Positions 56,884 to 64,000 of a DNA stretch of 64,000 nucleotides are shown piece after piece. Under the pieces are notes generated by a model. The model saw only the letters and a list, made by a program, of their open reading frames with translations. It did no database searches and was not told where the DNA came from. The number at the start of each line of letters is the position of its first letter. The stretch's first letter is position 1. The stretch is from Cordilura impudica (taxonomy: Eukaryota > Arthropoda > Insecta > Diptera > Scathophagidae), in assembly GCA_963682025.1 (NCBI GenBank), contig OY821521.1, positions 191,828,575-191,892,574 of the forward strand, read 5' to 3'. The position numbers and the translations under genes are program-made.

Positions 56884-58392
56884 CCTGTTCTTGAAACGTT
56901 ATTTGAATAAGAACGAATTTAAAATCACATGAAATTGATTTTTTGGGTTTCTTGAAACCACTTTTTTTTTTTTATTTAATGGAAACATATGTTTGAGTTA
57001 AGAACCATATGTTTGAGTTAAGAACCATATGTTTGAGTTAAGAACCATATGTTTGAGTTAAGAACATATGTTATCTAGAAACCGAGGTGCCATATGGTTC
57101 TTTATTCAGTTTCACAAAAAACTTTTAAGTATTTTGTGCATGTTTTTTCTTAAGTTTATAGAAAAAGTATAAAGAAAAAATTTTCTTTTAAAATAGCAAC
57201 TTATTTGTTCATTTAATTGTTTTTGTTCTTCAATTTCATTCAATTAAAAATGACTTTTCTATTTTTAAAAAGTTAGACATCACCAAAAAAAAATTTGATA
57301 TTCAAATAAATTGGATTTGACTGGCATCACTACTGTTTCGAACATATGCAAAAAAATAAAAATATGTGATTTGATGAAAAATTTTTTTAATTCCTTTATT
57401 TGCAATAATTAGTGCATAAAGAATCTATTGGTGTTTTCTTTTCTGAAATAAAATGTTACACCTTTATTATGTAAATTTTTATGATGTTTTCCCCACACTT
57501 TGAAGATGTCGCATTTTTAATGGTCAGAAGAGAACATAAAATCACGACTATTACACTTTTTTTTAATAAACAGCTGTTTTTGTTGACATTTTTTTCTTGA
57601 ATTAACATCAACAAATAATCAAAAGAAGCCAAAGCCATAACAGGAAATATAAATATATAAAACTTATAGTGGGCATTGAAATGGAAAATTTTTTATTTCT
57701 TCACACAAAAACACATTAATAAACAAAACAAATGTCAGCTGTTTTATCATGCTATTCTCCCCCTCTGTATTTTTAAATTGCGAAAGATGCAACATTTTCA
57801 CATATTTATAGTGCGACATTTTTAGAAAAGAACACGTTACCCTTTCGCAAGGTTCACATTTTTTTTAGAAAAGAACACAATAAGAGAAAAAAAGTGCAAA
57901 ATGGGAATAAAATGCGACATTTTTTGTCAGAAAAGAAAACGCCATATGTTATAATTGAAAAAATTATAATGGAAAATAGATTTTGTAAATAAAAAGTTTT
58001 TATTATAGTTATAGAACAGCATCATTGCAAAAAGTGTGTTTTATTAACATCGACCACTTATTACGAGTTTTTTTTTTTTAAATCAGCACAAAATGTAGAC
58101 GGTTTTTAAAATCGTTTTTTTTTTTTTCATAAAATTAATGTCTAATTTTTTAATATAATGACAAAGTTCAATAAAAAACATGTTAAAGTTTAAATATCAA
58201 TTAGTTTTTTTATCTCTTAAGACCTGCTTAGTAGAAAAAAGGGCATTTGTTTTGATTTCACAAAGCCTTTTCTATGTGTATTAAAACGAGAAAAAATATT
58301 CTTATTGAAATTAGAGAACAGCAAAAAACTCGTAGATTTAAGAATTTTTTCATTTACGAGTTTTTTTTTGTGATAGTGGTTTCAAGAACAGG
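56884..58392. mobile_element. Element with CCTGTTCTTGAAAC inverted ends
   Basis: CCTGTTCTTGAAAC at 56884-56897 and GTTTCAAGAACAGG at 58379-58392 are exact inverse copies. A second TTCTTGAAACCAC is inside the left end (about 56962). Related hairpin-prone words (gcgacatttttt, agaaaagaacac) recur inside. No transposase and no clear target duplication. Confidence 0.5.
56986..57068. repeat. 20-bp tandem repeat, four copies
   Basis: Unit catatgtttgagttaagaac, four essentially perfect copies. Confidence 0.95.
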
Positions 58393-59613
58393 AGTGATTA
58401 ACAAAACTTGAATTTCAATACAAAAATTTCAGCGTGTAGACACGGATGAAAGTTTAAAAGAGAATTTCAGACAGTTTCAAAAAGAAAAATTTCATAAGTA
58501 AACCGCGACTAAGCGAACGGCTCTTTACTTTTATAGTTATATATACGATCTATGGACAATCTTGCCTCGATAGAAGTTCCATTTCGTAAATATCATAAGG
58601 AAATTCAGCACGTTTACAGCAAAATCATAGCGAACGTTCTTATTTTCTCCACTTTTATTTTTTCTATATCCCTCTATCAAACTTCATTGTATCGCAATGG
58701 ATCATTTGGCTTCGAGTGTACTGGCCTTAGGGTGGGCAAGTCCTCAAATTCAGGCCTTCAGATCTATAAAAAAAAATAACTAAGCGTACGTAAAAAGCAA
58801 TAAATATTGCAAAGAAATATGTAACACACGGCCACTCTATTAATATGAACAATCTAGGTATTACCTTTACTATACCGAATAATCAAATACTGATTATTTG
58901 ACATAAACTAAACAACACTAACAAAACCAACTACTTCAGTAAACCGACTACAAACTTGACATTAGTTGTTGTTCGTTATTCGAGCAGCGCTGTAGCGTTT
59001 TCCTTCCTTATTCGTTAAAGTATTTATTTCGAGCAAAACTTGTTAAACAAAAAAATAAATAACAGTTTAGCATAAAACGTACTGAATCCACTTCCCATTG
59101 AATATAAAAAAAAAGTATCTAATAAAAATAAATTTTAAAAGCAAAAATTATATAATTACGAGTCTAAAGTGAAAATAATTGTTTGTCAATTTTGCAAGGA
59201 AAAAAAAAATACATCTCACGAAACAACAACGAAAAAATTGTTGTACTCCCCGTTAAAACGCAAATTTTACAAAAATATATGTATATAAAGATAATCTTAA
59301 TTATTCTTTGGGTAATTGCAATTAATTAACATTAATAAAAGTAGTTAAAACAAAATCTGTAGTGATAGCAGAATTGATAAATGAAAAAAATTGTTTTGTT
59401 ATTGTAATGTTTGCATTTTGCGTGTGTCAATGAGTGATTGAACGACAGTGATTGTGCAAGTTAAAAGGGGTGATAAATAAGTTCAGCTTCACCTTACGTG
59501 CGTACCAGGTTGAGATATCACCATCATTTTGCAAAAGGGGAAACAAGAAATTTTATCGTGCATTTTACTTTTATTATTTATTTGGAAAGTCTCTTAATAA
59601 CAAATTGTGCAAA
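58393..59613 (+). promoter_or_regulatory. Probable promoter and 5' UTR region of the downstream gene
   Basis: Sequence complexity rises. An initiator-like TCAGTA (about 58936) is followed by the GC-richer block 'gagcagcgctgtagcg' (58980-58995). From about 59400 the sequence (tgagtgattgaacgacagtg) resembles fly 5' UTR. The exact start site cannot be fixed. The frame at 58552-58779 has no recognisable domain. Confidence 0.35.
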
Positions 59614-59652
59614 ATGTCTGCAGAAGATAGCGAGCTGGACCCGCGTATAAAG
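59614..59652 (+). CDS. First coding exon of a gene continuing beyond the window (possible SH3BP5/parcas-like)
   Basis: ATG in a good fly context (caaaATG) followed by SAEDSELDPRIK and a consensus donor gtaagt, phase 0. SH3BP5 (Sab) proteins, parcas in Drosophila, begin with an acidic stretch and then DPRIQ just before their coiled-coil region, so the short motif ELDPRI fits; 13 residues cannot prove it. If correct, the protein would be a mitochondrial/Rab11-exchange adaptor. No later exon is recognised up to 64000; the intron is filled by transposons. The read-through frame 59452-59841 mixes 5' UTR, this exon and intron. Confidence 0.45.
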
Positions 59653-59689
59653 GTAAGTTCTTATCGGTTTTCCAATGAAAAAATTACCA

Positions 59690-60400
59690 AAAACTTAAAG
59701 CCAAATGTTAGAATTTTTTATAAGAAAAATGTCTCGAAAAATGTTTTGCTAACAAATTATAGTACTGAGATTGTCAAAACCATAACACCTATTTTTACTT
59801 TGTATATATTTTCCCCTTTAGAGATTTTTTTGATGGAGTAACTTTGTAAGCGAACTGTTTATTAAAAATGATTTTTTCTAACTGAAATCTCAACAAAAAT
59901 GTCGTTAAGAAATAATTATAAAATATAAAAAAAAAAACAAATCTATTTCAGAGAAGCTAGAGGGAATACACATGTTTTTGGACTTTACAATTTTTAAAAT
60001 AGAAAAATTTATATAAATAGAAAGAAATATTGCAAGAAACTTACGCAAAATGTTAGAAGTTTCTATAAGAAAAATGTTTTAGATTTTGAATAGTTTTGTA
60101 GACCAACAAATGTTTTACAATAACAAAACATAATTTAAGCACTATCATAAAAAATATAACACCTATTTACACTTATTTAGCACTTTGCAATTATTAAAGG
60201 TTTTTAAGAAGGCGTTATCTTTCAAATCTTAGTCGAATTATTTATACAAACTTGAAAACAAAGAAAGAAGAAATAATTCTAAATTTAATTAATAAAATTG
60301 AAATCGAACTTATAAAACTATTGCTAGAGAAGCTAGAGGGCCATACAAATAGTTTCACTTTGTATCAAATGGAATCAAAAAGGGCAATTGTAACACAAAG
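59690..60400. repeat. Degenerate ~340-380-bp tandem duplication in the intron
   Basis: 'aaatgttagaattttttata' then agaaaaatgt, then 'ataacacctatttttacttt', are followed about 340 bp later by 'aaatgttagaagtttctata', agaaaaatgt, and 'ataacacctatttacactta'. 'agagaagctagaggg' occurs at about 59951 and 60327. Confidence 0.6.
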
Positions 60401-60877
60401 CAAATATGTAAATTAATTGCTTTTCCAAAGAAAAATTCTAACCTCACTATGTATAAAAGTTGATTTTGCAACAAACTGTTCCGTGTTTTTTGCAAGGAGG
60501 GGAAAAAGTCCACAAATTTTCCAAATTTTTTAAATCAGATGTTAATGACGCTAGTAAAGAAAGATGTGATGAAATATATTAGACTCAAAAAATAAAATTT
60601 CCCAAAAACTTCTTATAGTGTGTTTACATCTAAGCAAAATCTAGTATATACGAGATTTCGAGCGAAATCTAGTTCATTTTTACTAGATTTCCCATACAAA
60701 ACAAAATCTAGCTCGTTACTAGATTTTTGCAAAATCTCACAAAATCTTGTCAAACTTGGGCACTACCAAATGATACTACTGTGTTTTTTTTAATATTGTA
60801 GTAGAAAATTACAACGCAGTGACTGAAAAATTGACATTTAAAACAAAAGCAAAGTTGAATAAAAAGGAAATAAAATA

Positions 60878-62093
60878 AAGGGTGATTTTTTAAGAGCTAT
60901 AGGAAAGTTTTCCAAAAAAAAACATAAAATTCAGAAAAATGCATGAAATCTTTATTTGAGTCCATATAATTTAATGTTTGAAGATTATTTCATGCAAATG
61001 TTGACCGTGACTGCGCCTCAAATGGTCCATCCGCTTAGTCCAATTTTGGCATACTCTTTCCAACATTGTCTGTATAGACATGAGCTTTAACATAGCCCCA
61101 TAAAAAATAGTCTAAAGGCGTTAAATCGCACGATCTAGGCGGCCAATTGACCGGTCCCCAACGTGAAATAAAATGTTCACCGAACTCGCCTCTCAATAAG
61201 TCCATTGTTGCGCTTGCTGTGTGGCATGTGGCACCGTCTTGTTGAATCCACATGTCATGCAAGTCAAGCTCTTGCATTTTGTGCAAAAAAAGTTGGATAT
61301 CATCTCTAGGTAGCGCTCAACATTCACAGTTACGTTACGATTCGCATCATCTTTGAAGAAGTACGGTCCAATGATGCCACCAGCCCATAAACCGCACCAA
61401 ACTGTGACTTTTTCTGAATGCATTGGTAGCTCTTCCAATGCTTCTGGCTGATATTCACTCCAAAATTGACAATTCTGCTTATTTACGTACCCATTGAGAC
61501 AAAAATGAGCTTCGTCGCTGAACACAATTTTTCGGTAAAGAAGTGGATCTTCGGCCAACTTTCCAAGAGCCCATTCACAAAAAATTCTACGTTGCGGTAG
61601 GTCGTTCGGCTTCAATTCTTGCACCAGCTGTATTTTGAAAGGCTTCACACCTAAATCCTTCGACAAAATTTTCCACGTTGTTGAGTAACAGATTCCCAAT
61701 TGCTGCGAACGGCGACGAATCGATAATTGATGGTCATCATTAACACAGGCCGATACAGCTGCGATATTTTCTTCAGTTCGCACTCTACGTAAGCGTGTTG
61801 GTAGTTTAATGTCCAACAATGTAAATTTGGTGCGAAATTTAGTCACAATAGCCCGAATAGCCGCTTCAGTGGGTCGATTAAACTGACCATAAAATGGAAG
61901 AAGCGCGCGATGAACTTTCTTAACAGAGCACGCATTTTGATAATAAAATTCAATAACTTGTTCGTTTGTAAGACGATTCATGGTTAAATTATAGACCAAA
62001 CTGAAGATGTTTGACAATGAAACAAAACACGAAACGTGCGTCAGCTGTTTAAACCAGTGTTGCCAAAAAGATAATAGCTAAAAAATCACCCTT
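60878..62093 (-). mobile_element. Mariner-family element, rosa-like (DD41D)
   Basis: TIRs AAGGGTGATTTTTTA at both ends (60878-60892; 62079-62093 inverted). TA duplicated outside (60876-60877 and 62094-62095). The 1216-bp element carries one damaged transposase on the minus strand. Confidence 0.85.
60971..61981 (-). pseudogene. Rosa-like mariner transposase, one frameshift and a short deletion
   Basis: Starts MNRLTNEQVIEFYYQN at 61981. The N-terminal helix-turn-helix is followed by a second DNA-binding part (QLSIRRRSQQLGICYSTTWK), VFSDEAHFCLNG (first catalytic Asp), VTVWCGLWAGGIIGPYFF, then a frameshift near 61290. The next frame has WIQQDGATCHTA (second Asp) and CDLTPLDYFLWGYVKAHVYTD (third Asp). 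The second and third Asp are separated by 41 residues, the DD41D pattern of the rosa group. About 30 codons are missing after VYTD; the sequence rejoins as MLERVCQNWTKRMDHLRR and ends HEIIFKH at 60971. Upstream extension to 62017 is not needed. It would be a ~350-residue enzyme if intact; as it stands it is inactive. Confidence 0.85.
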
Positions 62094-62739
62094 TATTAAT
62101 TATTAACAAAAAAAAAAAAAAAAATATGACGAATCTATAATAAAAAAAAATATTTACTAATTGAAAAGTTATAACTTTTTATACTGACATGTGCCCATTC
62201 CAATCTGCTAAATAATAATTGTGAAAAATGAATTTGTTTTTGCTGTTCAAACAATACATTTAACAAATGATGATTTTTTTTCGCAAAATTTCTATTTCAG
62301 TTTGTGCTTTTTTCATTTTTGATGCATAATATAATTATAAAATATGTTCCTTTTTAGATTTTTCCATTTTCCTATTGTTTTGTTTATTTTTGGTATTTCT
62401 AGTTTATATGTTTTATTTTAATCAGCTGTTTATTGTTGTGGAAACAAAATCTCACTAAATGTCAAAAAAGTTATATGTAAACGGTATAGATTTTGAAATA
62501 GATTTCAACTTAAATCTACTAGATTTTCCTCAGATGTAAACGCACTATTAGTTTGGCAGGTACCTGATACGGTGGCGGTCCCAGAACAACCCGACCTGAC
62601 TTATAGAGGCGGCAGTAATTTGAAACAAATTACTTTGGTGAAAAGTGGCAACCTTATAAAACGTGCTACAAGTTTCATGGGGCCGAGTTGTTTAGTATTT
62701 TCATTGGAATCGTCTAAAGTAAACGATCTCAGTGAGTTC

Positions 62740-63712
62740 GTAAACATGGAAAAATTTTGTCATCGTAATGCACTTTCATTTGAAAGGTCTCAGTCCTACT
62801 AATATTAAAGCCGTGCTAGATTTTACTCATGGGGAGTCTGCTTCTTCGTTTACGACTATAAAATTTTGGGTGGTAGAGTTTAAACGAGGCCGTACGAGCT
62901 GGCAAGACGAACACCGTAGTGGTCGACCAATGTAGTTTGCCGAGTTTTTGCATCGATCCGCAACCATGGATGAGATATGGTTCCACCACTTCACACCTGA
63001 GACAAACGAACAGGGGACAAATCGTCGCATTCGATATCGAGTAAAATCAATCAAAATTTTCCTTTTTTTGGTTTGTTAGTTAAAGAAGACGGACAATCGT
63101 CATACCTCGTTTCACATTTACTATTACTTATGGACCATAACTCGTTAGCTGCGACAGAGTAAAATTACTCTTATTATTTTATTTTTGAAAATAAAAAAAT
63201 TATTTCGATCGAAAAATTTTGGTAACGAATGCGACGGACGATTCGACCCCAGTTAAAACAGTGAACTGAAATGGAGCGAATTATGTCCAAAGAAGGCGAA
63301 GACAGTTCCATCTCCATGACGCCTGTTTTTTGGGATACGCGAGGCATAATTTTTATTAATTATCTTCAATTGAAATTAAGGAAAAAAGGCCGAATTTGGC
63401 AAAAAAAAAAAGAAAGTGTTGTTTCATCAAAACAATGCACCAGTTCAAACATCCACTATTGCGATGGCCAAAATCCATACATTAAAGTTCCAATTGGTTC
63501 ATTACGCACTTTATTCGCCAGATTTAGCTTCTCGGAATTATTTTCAATTTCTAAAGTTGAAAAAATAGCTCGGTGGTAAAAGATTAGCCAACAAAGAAGA
63601 GGTGAAGTGTGCGGTTGATGGCTGTTTTAAGGAGCCAAACAGCTCTTACCATAAACAGGGTATTGAAGTTATTGAATGTCGCTGGGAAAATGTATCGAGA
63701 TTATGTTAAGAA
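62740..63712 (+). pseudogene. Mariner transposase remnants
   Basis: Fragments in changing frames: CHRNALSFERSQ (helix-turn-helix), then DFTHGESASSFTT-like and KFWVVEFKRGRTSWQDEHRS, RSGRPM, TMDEIWFHHFTPET (catalytic region; Asp-Glu-x-Trp). After the MITE come VFWDTRGIIFINYLQ, VLFHQNNAP-like residues, RFANKEEV and GIEVIE.RWEKCIE. Order and motifs are those of mariner transposase, but stops, shifts and a missing segment make it non-functional. Confidence 0.8.
63011..63252. mobile_element. MITE with CAGGGG / CCCCAG ends (hAT-like), copy 2
   Basis: Left CAGGGGACAAATCGTCGCAT; right end reversed CTGGGGTCGAATCGTCCGTC. About 75-80% like copy 1 (29337-29573) by eye, e.g. 'aaagaagacggacaa', 'aaaattatttcgatc'. 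It splits the mariner reading frame between TPETNEQ and the downstream ELKWSEL-type codons. Confidence 0.65.
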
Positions 63713-63782
63713 ATAATAAAAAAAATCTTAAATTTGTTGTGTTTTCTTCATCAAGTCGGGTTGTTCTGGCACTGTCCTCATA

Positions 63783-64000
63783 TATCGAAAAAAGGTGAAA
63801 AAGGTGCTCACTAAAACAGAACTATGAGTAATATACTGTAAGCTTTGATTTAAAATTCATATGCACCCCATACAAAACGCCTTAAATTTTTATGGTTTTA
63901 TTAAAATTACACGATCATCGAAGCCTGATCATGCATGTCTTATACCCTATTTGAAAGGCCTTGCATATAGAACATTCAATTAGAAAATGGTTTATATGAA
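63783..64000. other. Window end, nothing recognised
   Basis: About 220 bp without a frame, repeat end or RNA gene that I can identify. It presumably belongs to the intron of the gene starting at 59614. Confidence 0.4.

Larger units (their letters stand above)
60616..62547. mobile_element. Palindromic element, TTA duplication (PIF/Harbinger-like), split by a mariner
   Basis: Ends TAGTGTGTTTACATCTAAGC and, reversed, TAGTGCGTTTACATCTGAGG, both running on through aaaatctagta. TTA lies outside both (60613-60615 and 62548-62550). Without the mariner (60878-62093 plus TA) it is about 714 bp. The left interior repeats actagatttt/aaaatcta words in both orientations. No coding frame of its own. Confidence 0.75.
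62570..63780 (+). mobile_element. Second mariner-family element, degenerate, with nested MITE
   Basis: Inverted ends: CGGTGGCGGTCCCAGAACAA (62570 on) and, reversed, TGAGGACAGTGCCAGAACAA (ending 63780). Both continue cccgac. TA lies outside (62568-62569 and 63781-63782). It begins 20 bp after the end of the Harbinger-like element. It contains transposase remnants on the + strand and the CAGGGG-type MITE. Confidence 0.75.

Noticed and set aside
58552..58779. 75-residue frame with mixed composition upstream of the second gene
   Set aside because: No domain, no splice context and no Kozak-like start; probably promoter-region sequence. Cannot be excluded without transcripts.
59452..59841. 129-residue frame covering the ATG at 59614
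   Set aside because: Reads from 5' UTR through the 13-codon exon and into the intron past a consensus GTAAGT donor; only 59614-59652 is likely coding.

Overview
This looks like nuclear DNA of a higher fly. It is extremely AT-rich, has short fly-type introns (59 and 63 bp), and is packed with fly repeats of the kind that carry GTCY microsatellites and end in GGGTATAATAA or GGGTATAAAAA (mini-me/INE-1-like). A calyptrate (blow-fly-like) host is an inference from repeat style and from the coding sequence. No prokaryotic, viral or CRISPR feature was seen.

Only two host genes can be supported. Six consecutive in-phase + strand exons (36681-53022) encode the C-terminal ~615 residues of a Caskin-like scaffold (fly ckn): a SAM domain, then a long low-complexity tail ending at a stop at 53020. 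The exons upstream of the SAM exon (ankyrin repeats, SH3, first SAM) are not recognisable, so the first 36 kb is probably intron and/or intergenic DNA. Downstream, a first coding exon (59614-59652, + strand) starts a second gene whose remainder lies beyond the window; its N-terminus recalls SH3BP5/parcas proteins, but 13 residues are too few to be sure.

The rest is a dense transposon graveyard. Left block (1-9.6 kb): nested mini-me-like repeats with a (AAAAATT)n array, several MITEs and a 1.4-kb near-palindrome. 10.3-15.2 kb: a composite with inverted ends carrying hammerhead-ribozyme-like motifs of the Penelope type. 15.2-26.7 kb: AT-rich satellite-like DNA with two higher-order periodicities (~0.8 kb and ~0.38 kb). 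28.3-34.1 kb: one broken Tc1-like element that received at least four later insertions, including a RAG1/Transib-type transposon with recognisable inverted ends, an RSS-like CACAGTG heptamer, a perfect 5-bp target duplication and a 463-codon open frame. The 10.6-kb last intron of the Caskin-like gene (41.9-52.4 kb) holds internal duplications, an AGTCACG minisatellite, a non-LTR retrotransposon fused to the end of a Helitron helicase, and more MITEs. The right end (55-63.8 kb) has Tc1 and mariner remnants, including a rosa-like (DD41D) mariner inside a TTA-flanked palindromic element.

The strongest candidate for something worth pursuing is the RAG1-like transposon at 29644-32417. Next are the Helitron/RT chimera and the Penelope-type ribozyme-like termini. 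All element assignments were made by reading the sequence; no database comparison was possible.
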